A DNA stretch of 64,000 nucleotides. Origin: Sacculina carcini (lineage: Eukaryota > Arthropoda > Thecostraca > Sacculinidae). The number at the start of each line of letters is the position of its first letter. The first letter of the stretch is position 1. Both the position numbers and the translations under genes were made by a program. The notes beneath the pieces are model-generated. The model was not told the origin of the DNA, made no database searches, and saw only the letters and a list, made by a program, of their open reading frames with translations. Of this stretch, positions 29,901-41,229 are shown one piece after another. Location: positions 7,082,001 to 7,146,000 of the forward strand of contig OU696575.1 in NCBI GenBank assembly GCA_916048095.2, in the 5' to 3' direction.

Positions 29901-31694
29901 ATATTCCTGTGTAATCGCAAGTGCGCATAATAGCTGTCAAATTGGCAACATGATAATTTGACTTTACACCGCCGTAACTTCCTTCAGATACACTTTGTAA
30001 AATTACAAATTATACCGTATTGTAGAAAACAAGATTTCTAGCACGATGGTATAATTTATTTTTATGTTTAGCAAATAGTTACTGAGAAATAGTAGAAAAA
30101 TTAATTAATTTTATTCGGCCGGTGTTCAAGTGAAATTTTGGATGTATTTGAGAATTTTGCCAATTTTACACGTTTTTTGTATCATTTGTGGTTATAAATT
30201 ATAGCTTATCTTGTAGAACACAAAATTCTCTACACAGTAGTATATTCCTGAGTAATCGCAAGTGCGTAAATTGTGATTGGACTTGAGTGAAATTAAATCA
30301 GTGTATATTCATGTGTAATCGCAAGTACGCATAATAGCTGTCAAATTGGCAACATGACATTTTGACTTTACACCGCCGTATCTTCCTTCAGATACACCTT
30401 GGAAAATTAAGAATTATACTGTATTGTAGAAAACAACATTTCTAGCACGATGGTATAATTAATTTTAAGGTATGACAAACAGTTCCTGAGAAATGGGTAG
30501 AAAAATGAATAAATTTTAGTCACCCGGTGTTCAAGTGTAATTTTGGATGCATTTGAGAATTTTGCCAATTTTACACGTTTTGTGTATCATTTGTGGGTAT
30601 AAATTATACCTTTTCTTGTAGAACACAAAATTCTCTACACAGTAGTATATTCCTGTGTAATCGCAAGTGCGCATAATAGCTGTCAAATTGGCAATATGTC
30701 CTTTTGACTTTACACCGCCGTCACTTCCTTCAGATACACTTTGGAAAATTAAGAATTATACCGCATTTTAAAAAATACAATTTCCAGCACGATGATATAA
30801 TTTATTTTAATGTGTGACAAATAGTTCCTGAGAAATAGGTAGAAAAATGAATTAATTTAGGCGCCCGGTGATCAAGTGTAATTTTGGATGTATTTGACAA
30901 TTTTGACAATTTTACACATTTTTTGTATCATTTGTGGGTATAAATTATAACTTTTCTTGTAGAACACAAAATTATCTACACAATAGTATAATTTTTATAG
31001 CTGTACCATTGCTGGTTTATGAGGAATAGATAGGGGAATATTTACCAAAACATTCACGGTTTCCAGTGCTAATTTTGCATTTTTGACTTTGTCATTTTGA
31101 CTTCACACCGCCGTAACTTTTTTTCAATACACTTTGGAAAATTAAAAATTATACCGTGTTGTAGCAAACAAAATTCCCAGCATGATGGTATTATTTATTT
31201 AGTTGTGTGATAATTAGTTTTTGATACATAGAGAAAAAAGTATAGAAAATCGGACGCGTGGAGTATAAATATAATTTTGAATATAGATTGAAATTTTGTC
31301 ATGTTTACATCTTTTATGTTCTATTTTCGGATATGAATTATAACCTATCTTGTAGAACAGAAAATTCTCTACACAGTGGTATAATCTGTTTGGCTGTACC
31401 ATTTCTGGTTTATGAGGAGTAGATGGCAGAGCATTGACCACAATTTTCGCATTTTTCAGGGTTCATTTTGTCTTTTCACCGCTATAACTTTTTTTGATTT
31501 CATTTTTGAAATTTAAAATTTAATCTAAAGTGTAGACAAGAAAATTTCCAACGTGATGGTATAAATTGTTAGCGGGTAGGCTGAGTGGTGGCCGAATAAT
31601 AGCTGATAGAAAATGGACCAAGGAGGGTCGAACACACACACACACACACACACAGACAGACAGACACACAGAGGATCTCTTTTATATATATAGA
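26915..31694 (-). mobile_element. Tandem Helitron-like unit A (4,780 bp)
   Basis: It is the first of three nearly identical head-to-tail units. On the minus strand it starts TCTATATATATAAAAGAG (at 31694) and ends hairpin-GTTTTAATG-CTAG (at 26915). The CTAG end of unit B follows directly with no spacer. The interior contains ~450-bp sub-modules with their own CATTAAAACCCGCCC ends (near 27472, 27877, 28317) and several ~340-400-bp repeats marked by GTAATCGCAAGTGCG. A CA/GACA microsatellite lies just inside the 5' end. No ORF over 80 residues and no Rep/helicase motif are present. Confidence 0.72.
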
Positions 31695-32672
31695 CTAGCA
31701 TTAAAACCCGCCCGTTGTGCGGAAGAATTAATAAAAATATTGCAAATTAAAAATAAATAAGGCAAACTCATAAAAACCTTAATCAATTAAAAAGTCTAAA
31801 TTTCATTATTTTTAATTTACATTTTGACAAACTATTTTCACTCAGCCCGCCTCATATTTAAACCCGCCCGTCGTGCGGAACAATTAAGCCCCAACACCAA
31901 TGGTTCTTTATATATAAACCAACTAATGACAACTAACTAACTAATATTCAAATGGTTCTTTATTATATAATAATGGTTTTTTATTTAATGGTTCTATATG
32001 GTACAATAATTCAGTAGTTTACTTTGTTCCCAGTAGCATTTTACCCGCCCGTCGTGCGGAACAATTAAGCCCCTGATCTATACCATTGAACCCGCGCAAT
32101 TATGTCACCTCATTCAAGCATACACACACAGACAGACAGATAATTTCTTCTTTATGTATATATATACCATTGAACCTGCGCAATTATGTCACCTCATATT
32201 CAAGCATACATACACAGACAGACAGATAATTTCTTCTTTTTTTTTTTTTTTTTTTTTTTTTTGAAGAAGAAAGTTTATTTCACACTCGAACCAGAACAAG
32301 AAGAACATCACACAAAAAAAACAGTTGCAAAAATGATATTTTCAGGGTGTAAGGAAGAATCCTGTCTCAACCACTGAATTAATTTATAATAATTCTAAAT
32401 CATGCAACTAGGAACAATTGTGAAGTAAAGAAAAGAAAAAGTCGTCGTTTCAATTTTTGGTCAACCAAAACAAAAGTAGATCAATACAGATCAAATTAAT
32501 AAAAATAAATAACAAAAAATAATAAAAATATGGAGATGATGAGCCGAGGAAATGAACCGAGCTAAGTACACGTGATATTTTCACAATCAACTATGAACAT
32601 TGGTGCTATCAGCTATCATTACCATCAACATTGTCATCATTGTCACCATCAACCAGATCACTGAGTCACTAA

Positions 32673-35666
32673 TCAGTAATTGTCCATAATCAGCTTGTTC
32701 GTAACTTGTTTGAGTTTACGTTTAGTAGGAGGAACATTCACGAGAGACGGAATATTTTTGGCAACTATCTGATTCCAGTACTTGGGTGCCTTGATAAACA
32801 TGCAATGTTCTTCATAATTGTTATTTACTCTTAGCTCCTCAAAATGATGTTTTTCTCTTAGGTTTCTTGTATTGAGTTTCAAAATAAAATAGTGAGAAAT
32901 ACATGGGGGAAGTGAATTGGTTAAAAAACTATGCATTAAAACCATACAGTTTGATTTGACGAGATCACGAAATTTTTGTACCTTATATTTTTTAAAAATT
33001 GGGCTTGTATGTGAACCATATGGAGCCATGTCGATAATCCTCATGATTCTCTTTTGCGCAACAATTAAGGGATTGTAATGGGTAGGATACCCCAATGCCC
33101 AATTTAAATTACAATACGATAAGAAAGGTTGAATTAAGGCATTGTATAATAAAAGCGCGTGTTCAGAGGTTAAAAACTTACGAGCCTTCGAAATAATTCC
33201 AATGTGCCTGTTAATTATTGAAGTTGTATACTTGATATGAGCACGGAATTTGAGGTCATTATCCAACATCACCCCCAGATATTTCACCACTGGCGAGTGA
33301 TCAATTCGAGCATTGTCAATTGATATGCTTAAATCACTCAGGTCATTTTTGGTGAAATTATATATTTGATATTTCGTCTTAGAAGTGTTTAACCGTAGTC
33401 TATTTGCTTTGAACCAATCTGATATGTTACTTAAAAGATTGTTGGCTTTACTCGTCAATTCATCTTGTGTAGAGGCTGAGATAAAAACAGCAGTGTCGTC
33501 AGCAAACATTAAAAATTGCGATGAAGTGCTACATTTAAAAAGGTCATTAACATAGATTAAAAACAGTAATGGTCCCAAAATTGAACCCTGAGGTACTCCC
33601 ATTTTGACTTCTTTTGTACTTGAACAACAACCATTAAAATCAAGAAATTGCAGGCGATTTGACAGGAATGCCTTGAGAAGCTTTATTGTTGAATCGGCCA
33701 AGTTGTAGAAGCGGAGTTTGTCCAGCAGGATAGCGTGATCTACACAATCAAAAGCTTTTTTTATGTCAAGGAAAATTGTGAGCGCGATTGAGTTAGAACC
33801 ACGTGCTTTGTTAATTAGTTGAGTTAAAAGACCGATTGGCATGTATGTAGATCGTTGTTTTCTAAAACCAAATTGAAAGTCAAATAGAAGATCATGTGTA
33901 GTAAAAAAATCCATGAGTTGATTATATAAAATTCTCTCTAGTACTTTAGACATAGGCGTTAAAATTGATATAGGTCTGTAGTTAATAAAGTTTTGCTTGT
34001 TACCTTGTTTGAAAATTGGAATAACACGCGCAATTTTGAAAGAACTCGGAAAGCATGATTGTGTGATACATAAGTTAATCATGTGTGTAATTTCGGTGAG
34101 GAATGACGAGGCAATTAGTTTTAGAATTTCACCTGTGAGACCGTCATGTGCGCTCTTGCCACTCTTCAGTTGAGTTATTATGGAGTGTACGACAAGATTT
34201 GGAATAGTTTGAAACACGAATTTGTTGCTTTCACACGTCTTTAAATGATCGAGAAACATCCTATGGTGTACGTTGGTAAGCGGCATATTTCTTGCTATAT
34301 TAAGATTAACGTTAGTAAAATACATGTTGAATTCTTCAGCAATGTCTGTTGGGCATTCATGTAAAACATCATTGTGAATAAAACAGGACGGTAAAATCTC
34401 CTTTCGTTTTTTCACGTTAGTTATGGTTAGTAATGTGTTCCACATCATTCGTTTATTGCATTGATGACGTTTTAGTTGCTCAAGGTAGTATTTCTGTTTT
34501 GCCAATTGTATTTCGCTTTTTAATCTATTGCGAAATTTTTTAAATATTTGAAAGTCTTCTTTTTTACCTTTCTTGACGTATTTGAGATGTAATTTGTTTT
34601 TTAGATTGATGTCTGCTAAGAGTTTTTTGTCAATCCACGGCTGTTGAGGCTGTTTCCTCAGGCTCTTTTTAGTATTTGATAATTTGTCGATTTGAGTTAC
34701 ACATGTTTGTAGTAAGAAGTTGGCACATTCTTCGGCTTCTGATATCTCATAGAACTTGTCCATCTCAACTCTGACTTGTTGTATCAATTTGTCAGCATGT
34801 TTAAAATTGAATAATCTTCTATTTTGATGCGATGTTGTGGGTGAAACAGTATTGTACGTCAGAGTGCAAAAAGTTGGCAGGTGATCACTGATATCATGTG
34901 TTATTATGCCACTGGAAGAGACTAGAGACGCGTTGTTGATGAATATGTTGTCGATCAGAGTGGAACATGTCTGTGTTATACGAGTCGGCTTATTGATTGT
35001 TGGGTAGAATCCTTTAGAAGCCATGAGATCAATAAAATCTGTTTGCGAATTATCCAAGATATCAATGTTAAAATCACCGCCAATAACTACTAGTTTATCA
35101 TTAAACAATGTGTCAAAATGTGATGTGTCTAAAAAATTCATAAAAAGGGAAGACTGATAAGAGGGAGACCTGTAAACGGAGATAAAAACTATATTTCTTT
35201 TATTTGGGTTAAACAGCTCAATAGTAACTGCCTGAAATGCAATCTCTGTGCCACTTGAGTACTTGTCACTGACCATGTAATTATATTTTTTGCTCACATA
35301 AATAGCAGATCCTTTACCCCTCGTTCTTTCTTTTTCCGGCGAAGCGGTCACTAAATCATAGTCATCAATCTGGAAAAATTTAGATGAACAGTCATCAATC
35401 CAAGTCTCTGATAATAGGATAATATCAAACATTATTGAACTGGAGAGTAAGTATTTCAGTTTTTCAAAGTTTTGCTTCAGCGATCTTATATTGACTTGCA
35501 ATATGGCCAACTCCAATGAGTTTTTCACAATGGTGGAAGGAATCTTGTATGTGCATTGTTCATATATCTTTTTGTCACCGAGATCCAAATGTTGTGTGAA
35601 AAAATTACTTTCGGGCTCCAGTTCTATCCCCAGCTCATCATCCAAATAATTCATACTAATGATCAC
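32673..35666 (-). CDS. LINE-C ORF2: endonuclease and reverse transcriptase
   Basis: The ORF encodes 997 residues, the usual size for Jockey-superfamily ORF2. An apurinic-type endonuclease comes first: LQVNIRSL (N59), LLSETWID (E87), YRSPS (165-169), IGGDFNID (D198, N200) and SDHLPTF (D261, H262). RT follows: NYRPISIL, LDIKKAFDCVDH, GVPQGSILGPLLF and FADD at 721-724 (33495-33506), then LNTSKTK and a thumb with LLLYNALIQPFLSYCNLNW. No zinc knuckle or RNase H was seen. It should nick target DNA and copy the element RNA in place. The start Met is the first in frame; upstream is AT-rich spacer. Clade within the CR1/L2/Jockey group is uncertain. Confidence 0.94.
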   Translation of the reverse strand: MIISMNYLDDELGIELEPESNFFTQHLDLGDKKIYEQCTYKIPSTIVKNSLELAILQVNIRSLKQNFEKLKYLLSSSIMFDIILLSETWIDDCSSKFFQIDDYDLVTASPEKERTRGKGSAIYVSKKYNYMVSDKYSSGTEIAFQAVTIELFNPNKRNIVFISVYRSPSYQSSLFMNFLDTSHFDTLFNDKLVVIGGDFNIDILDNSQTDFIDLMASKGFYPTINKPTRITQTCSTLIDNIFINNASLVSSSGIITHDISDHLPTFCTLTYNTVSPTTSHQNRRLFNFKHADKLIQQVRVEMDKFYEISEAEECANFLLQTCVTQIDKLSNTKKSLRKQPQQPWIDKKLLADINLKNKLHLKYVKKGKKEDFQIFKKFRNRLKSEIQLAKQKYYLEQLKRHQCNKRMMWNTLLTITNVKKRKEILPSCFIHNDVLHECPTDIAEEFNMYFTNVNLNIARNMPLTNVHHRMFLDHLKTCESNKFVFQTIPNLVVHSIITQLKSGKSAHDGLTGEILKLIASSFLTEITHMINLCITQSCFPSSFKIARVIPIFKQGNKQNFINYRPISILTPMSKVLERILYNQLMDFFTTHDLLFDFQFGFRKQRSTYMPIGLLTQLINKARGSNSIALTIFLDIKKAFDCVDHAILLDKLRFYNLADSTIKLLKAFLSNRLQFLDFNGCCSSTKEVKMGVPQGSILGPLLFLIYVNDLFKCSTSSQFLMFADDTAVFISASTQDELTSKANNLLSNISDWFKANRLRLNTSKTKYQIYNFTKNDLSDLSISIDNARIDHSPVVKYLGVMLDNDLKFRAHIKYTTSIINRHIGIISKARKFLTSEHALLLYNALIQPFLSYCNLNWALGYPTHYNPLIVAQKRIMRIIDMAPYGSHTSPIFKKYKVQKFRDLVKSNCMVLMHSFLTNSLPPCISHYFILKLNTRNLREKHHFEELRVNNNYEEHCMFIKAPKYWNQIVAKNIPSLVNVPPTKRKLKQVTNKLIMDNY

Positions 35667-36056
35667 AAAAAAGCAAACAATAAGCCCAGGGATAAATATT
35701 AAAAAAATAGATGGATGAATTACAATGAAAAAAAGAAAATATCAGTCTATAGAAAAAAAATAAAAAACACAGAATGAAAATTTCACGTATAGTTAGAACA
35801 AAAACAAGAGTTGCGATGTGGGTGCACAAACATTCCACCGGTCAGCGGCGAATAGGTGAGTGCAGCGAAAAAAAGAACACATTTTCAAGTATATACAGAC
35901 AATTGGCATACAATACGTAAACAACAATACAACTAGGTTAAGATTACAGGATGTAAACAAACGCACGACAATACGACGTCAAGGCAAGTGTGTACACTCA
36001 CTGTGTGGCAGGTGTGACCTGTGTGAGGTGAGGTATATTGGTTGTAGCTAGTTGAA

Positions 36057-36863
36057 CTACCGCCTGTTTGATTGACTGAATCTGGTGTTGGGTCGGTTCA
36101 CTTTGTTTGTCGTGGTTGTAACATTGCGGCTGACATTTTTCCACTCAGCCGTGCGTTCTGCCTGACACAACTGAATAGAATCTGTTTCTTCGGTCATTGC
36201 TCCGGCTGGTCCAGTGTGGCGAAGGACATCATCCATTGATAATACCGTAACAGCACGGGCGTATTCAGTTACTCGAATTTTCACCAATCCCATGTCAGTC
36301 CATACCGCGTGAATTTTTCCAGCTCTTCTCATTTGCCTCAAGTCATACATCAGCTTGCTGTTTTTTCTCGTCAAATGATCGTTAACAAATATGGGCCCAG
36401 AGCGATTTCCAGCGGCGTCCGCAGCCGCCTTCAAAAATGTCCGGGCCCTGTAAAAATCATTTCGCTTTCTGAGTTTTTCAAAGCAGATCAGGAGTGGTCT
36501 GGATTTGCCTGTGACAGGTTTGCCAATTCGGTGTACCGATTCCACGTCATCAGCACATATGTCCACCTTCATTCTCTTGGCAACATCTTGCAGGAGCTTG
36601 TTGGCATCTTCAGATTTCTCTTCCATCAGGCCTGAGATGCAAAGATTTTTTCGCCTGGAGTGCTGTTCAATACTGTCGATTCTGTCCAGTGCAGAGTTCA
36701 GATCTTCTTTCAGGATCGCAATCTCATGCTCTTTTGCCTGCACTGCCTCTGCGACTGCAGCTTTCACAGCAGGCTCGACAATCTTCTGCCTAATCATATT
36801 GAGTAGCTCATCATTTGATAAACACTCTTTCATGGCCTCCATCATTTCTGCTGCATACGCCAT
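36057..36863 (-). CDS. LINE-C ORF1: RNA-binding, coiled-coil protein
   Basis: The ORF encodes 268 residues. Residues about 25-70 form a heptad-like coiled coil (EHEIAILKEDLNSALDRIDSIEQHSRRKNL). The following GLMEEKSEDANKLLQDVAKRMKV..DVESVHRIGKP..RPLLICFEKLRKRNDFYRAR region resembles the L1-type/transposase-22-like RNA-binding domain found in ORF1 of several LINE clades. It probably packages the LINE RNA in trimers. The frame is intact. Confidence 0.85.
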   Translation of the reverse strand: MAYAAEMMEAMKECLSNDELLNMIRQKIVEPAVKAAVAEAVQAKEHEIAILKEDLNSALDRIDSIEQHSRRKNLCISGLMEEKSEDANKLLQDVAKRMKVDICADDVESVHRIGKPVTGKSRPLLICFEKLRKRNDFYRARTFLKAAADAAGNRSGPIFVNDHLTRKNSKLMYDLRQMRRAGKIHAVWTDMGLVKIRVTEYARAVTVLSMDDVLRHTGPAGAMTEETDSIQLCQAERTAEWKNVSRNVTTTTNKVNRPNTRFSQSNRR

Positions 36864-39800
36864 TGCCGCACCGGCTCACTGTCTACTGGAGTTTAGCGAA
36901 ACTTAATGACACACTACGAGCACCACGAAACACGTCCTTACACGCCGAGCACAAAACACAGACTGACACAAAACACAGACTCAACTCTTTATGTATATAT
37001 ATGGCATTAATACCCGCCCGTTGTGCGGAGCAATTCATACAATCAAGCAAATCATGAACCATTTGAAAAAATGAACTAAAAACACTTTTTTTTAAACCCA
37101 CCCGTCGTGCGGAACAATTCATACAATAAAATTCATATCAAATCCATAAAATATAATGAATACAAATTGAAAAGCAAAAAATGTAAGCTATAAATATCTT
37201 GACCAATAGAAAAGTCTAAATGCCCGCGGGACATTTTTATTTCATAAAAATGAGCCATTGCTTCGTTTGCGTTTGAAGCCCCTGGTCATTGAACCAGCGA
37301 ACCATGAACCAGCGCAATTATGTCACCTCATATTCAAGCATACATACACAGACAGACAGATAATTTCTTCTTTATGTATATATATATAGCATTAAAACCG
37401 CATTAAAACCCGCCCGTTGTGCGGAACAATTCATAAAAATATTGCAAATTAAAAATAAATAAGGCAAACTCATGAAGACCTTAATTAATTAAAAAGTCTA
37501 AATTTCATTATTTTTCATTTTATTTTGACAACATATTTTCACTCAGCCCGCCTCATATTTAAACCCGCCCGACGTGAGGAATAATTCAGAACTCGAACAC
37601 CATCCGTTCTGGTTCTTGAAGTCAAATCCATTAGTTTTGTATATGAATTCATTCTATACGGTGAAATTGAACGTTTTATTGCTGCCCGCGGGACATTTTT
37701 ATTTCATAAAAATGAGCCATCATTTCGTTTGCGTTTCAAGCCCCTGATCATTGAACCAGCGAACCATGAACCAGCGCAATTATGTCACCTCATATTCAAG
37801 CATACATACACAGACAGACAGATAATTTCTTCTTTATGTATATATATAGCATTAAAACCCGCCCGTTGTGCGGAGCAATTCATACAATAAAACTCATATC
37901 AAATCCATAAAATATAATGAATACAAATTGAAAACCAAAAAATGTAACCTATAAATATCTTAACCAATAGAAAAGTCTAAATGTGAATATTTTTGTTCCT
38001 ATTTTGACAAATATTATCCCTCAACCCGCCTGATATATAAATCTGCCCGTCGTGTGGTATAATTCAGAACACAAACACGAAACAAACAATGAAAGATGAT
38101 GAAATCTTTTCATCAGACTGTTTCCAAACTATATTTATTACTTAACATCATTCCCCAATATCATTTGCTTAAGTACTATTTCACTTTTACCGCTATAATA
38201 TTTATTGTTAAAATTTATATATTTTCCGCTATCATTAAAACCCAATATAACCTGAGTCAAACCTACCCAACCCAACCCAACCATTCAATCTTGACCGCTC
38301 TCAGCCTAGTCTGAGGTGATTTAACTTATTAGCTTGTGATCACAAAATATACTGATGCGATCATAATTTGTAATCAGAAGACTGAGATTATCTACCCCAG
38401 GGGTCCCAAACACGCGGCCCACCAATACTTTTCTCTCAACCCGCCAATATAGTATCGGGACCAAACTGTAAGGTAGCTAAATTCACATTTGTTGCATAAT
38501 GCGATATAATTTTACACCATTATCATATTATCTCATAATTCCCGGTTAATGCTTCCACTAATGCATCATATTCATACAGTTGTTATTTTTTGGATTACAT
38601 CGATAATGCAGCCCTTGATATTACAGCCGATATTATATTATGCAATCTATATTCTGCTACGTATTATTCCTAATACATATATCATCAGATCGCAAAATAT
38701 ATTTAAAGGTTCACATCATTCTCCAAAATCATTTGCTTAAGAGCTATTCTACTTTTATCGCTAGAATATTTACTGCTAGCAAAATATCATATACCTCGCT
38801 ATCATTTAAACCCACTAGATACATTTAATACATTTAATAGATATTTTATTATCATTAATATATATTATCATTTAATATATTTAATAGACATTTTACATAG
38901 ATACATTTAATTCGCCCGTCGTGCGGAACAGTTCATAAAATATAATTAATATTCAATTCATAAAAAAATTAGTGCAAATTGAAAAAGAAAAACAAACCCA
39001 CAGGAAAGTTATAGCTAATCTAAAAGTCTAAATGTGAAATTTATGTTTCAATTTAGAAAACATGTTTTTCCACAACACTATCAAAACAATGCAACCTTCT
39101 GTCATCTCTATAATTCCAGGTTAATGCTTCCGCTAAAACAGCATAAGTTGGCATTACATGATATTGCAACCCATATCCTTATGCAACTTATGCTTATGCA
39201 ACTTGAAATTAAACCAATTAAATTACACAGTTAAATTCAGTAGTTTACTTTGTTCCCAATACCATTTTACCCGCCCGTCGTGCGGAACGTTATTGAGGAC
39301 AATAAAGCCTTTATATTCAGTAGAGTGTAGCATTAATTAAACTGTACGCAATAAAACCACACCATCCATGCTTGGAGATAATATGATGAATTCTTAATTG
39401 TGATTGGGCTTCAGTGAAATTTAATCGGTGTATATTCCTGTGTAATCGCAAGTGCGCATAATAGCTGTCAAATTGGCAACATGATAATTTGACTTTACAC
39501 CGCCGTAACTTCCTTCAGATACACTTTGTAAAATTACAAATTATACCGTATTGTAGAAAACAAGATTTCTAGCACGATGGTATAATTTATTTTTATGTTT
39601 AGCAAATAGTTACTGAGAAATAGTAGAAAAATTAATTAATTTTATTCGGCCGGTGTTCAAGTGAAATTTTGGATGTATTTGAGAATTTTGCCAATTTTAC
39701 ACGTTTTTTGTATCATTTGTGGTTATAAATTATAGCTTATCTTGTAGAACACAAAATTCTCTACACAGTAGTATATTCCTGAGTAATCGCAAGTGCGTAA

Positions 39801-41162
39801 ATTGTGATTGGACTTGAGTGAAATTAAATCAGTGTATATTCATGTGTAATCGCAAGTACGCATAATAGCTGTCAAATTGGCAACATGACATTTTGACTTT
39901 ACACCGCCGTATCTTCCTTCAGATACACCTTGGAAAATTAAGAATTATACTGTATTGTAGAAAACAACATTTCTAGCACGATGGTATAATTAATTTTAAG
40001 GTATGACAAACAGTTCCTGAGAAATGGGTAGAAAAATGAATAAATTTTAGTCACCCGGTGTTCAAGTGTAATTTTGGATGCATTTGAGAATTTTGCCAAT
40101 TTTACACGTTTTGTGTATCATTTGTGGGTATAAATTATACCTTTTCTTGTAGAACACAAAATTCTCTACACAGTAGTATATTCCTGTGTAATCGCAAGTG
40201 CGCATAATAGCTGTCAAATTGGCAATATGTCCTTTTGACTTTACACCGCCGTCACTTCCTTCAGATACACTTTGGAAAATTAAGAATTATACCGCATTTA
40301 AAAAAATACAATTTCCAGCACGATGATATAATTTATTTTAATGTGTGACAAATAGTTCCTGAGAAATAGGTAGAAAAATGAATTAATTTAGGCGCCCGGT
40401 GATCAAGTGTAATTTTGGATGTATTTGACAATTTTGACAATTTTACACATTTTTTGTATCATTTGTGGGTATAAATTATAACTTTTCTTGTAGAACACAA
40501 AATTATCTACACAATAGTATAATTTTTATAGCTGTACCATTGCTGGTTTATGAGGAATAGATAGGGGAATATTTACCAAAACATTCACGGTTTCCAGTGC
40601 TAATTTTGCATTTTTGACTTTGTCATTTTGACTTCACACCGCCGTAACTTTTTTTCAATACACTTTGGAAAATTAAAAATTATACCGTGTTGTAGCAAAC
40701 AAAATTCCCAGCATGATGGTATTATTTATTTAGTTGTGTGATAATTAGTTTTTGATACATAGAGAAAAAAGTATAGAAAATCGGACGCGTGGAGTATAAA
40801 TATAATTTTGAATATAGATTGAAATTTTGTCATGTTTACATCTTTTATGTTCTATTTTCGGATATGAATTATAACCTATCTTGTAGAACAGAAAATTCTC
40901 TACACAGTGGTATAATCTGTTTGGCTGTACCATGTCTGGTTTATGAGGAGTAGATGGCAGAGCATTGACCACAATTTTCGCATTTTTCAGGGTTCATTTT
41001 GTCTTTTCACCGCTATAACTTTTTTTGATTTCATTTTTGAAATTTAAAATTTAATCTAAAGTGTAGACAAGAAAATTTCCAACGTGATGGTATAAATTGT
41101 TAGCGGGTAGGCTGAGTGGTGGCCGAATAATAGCTGATAGAAAATGGACCAAGGAGGGTCGA

Positions 41163-41193
<31 letters not shown>

Positions 41194-41229
41194 GACAGAC
41201 ACACAGAGGATCTCTTTTATATATATAGA

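Larger units (their letters stand above)
32238..36984 (-). mobile_element. LINE-C: full-length, apparently intact two-ORF LINE
   Basis: Sister units A and C carry the empty site, which sets the insertion at 4,747 bp. The minus strand shows a ~120-bp 5' UTR, ORF1 (36863-36057), a ~390-bp spacer, ORF2 (35666-32673), and a ~410-bp 3' UTR with AATAAA a short distance before a poly(A) tail (the T run at about 32238-32262). The target is the TTCTTCTTTATG stretch. The duplication is at most a few bases (AAAG on the minus strand) and cannot be separated from the poly(A). Intact ORFs and the empty sisters mark a young insertion. Confidence 0.95.
31695..41229 (-). mobile_element. Tandem Helitron-like unit B (4.78 kb plus LINE-C insertion)
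   Basis: Collinear with units A and C except for a 4,747-bp insertion (LINE-C, 32238-36984) and scattered single-base or microsatellite changes. Its ends abut unit A and unit C exactly at AGA/CTAG. Small private differences (for example near 40296 and 40932) show that it is a separate copy. Confidence 0.72.

Noticed and set aside
36309-36906. Plus-strand ORFs opposite LINE-C ORF1
   Set aside because: Antisense shadows of the 268-residue ORF1, which has coiled-coil and RNA-binding features.
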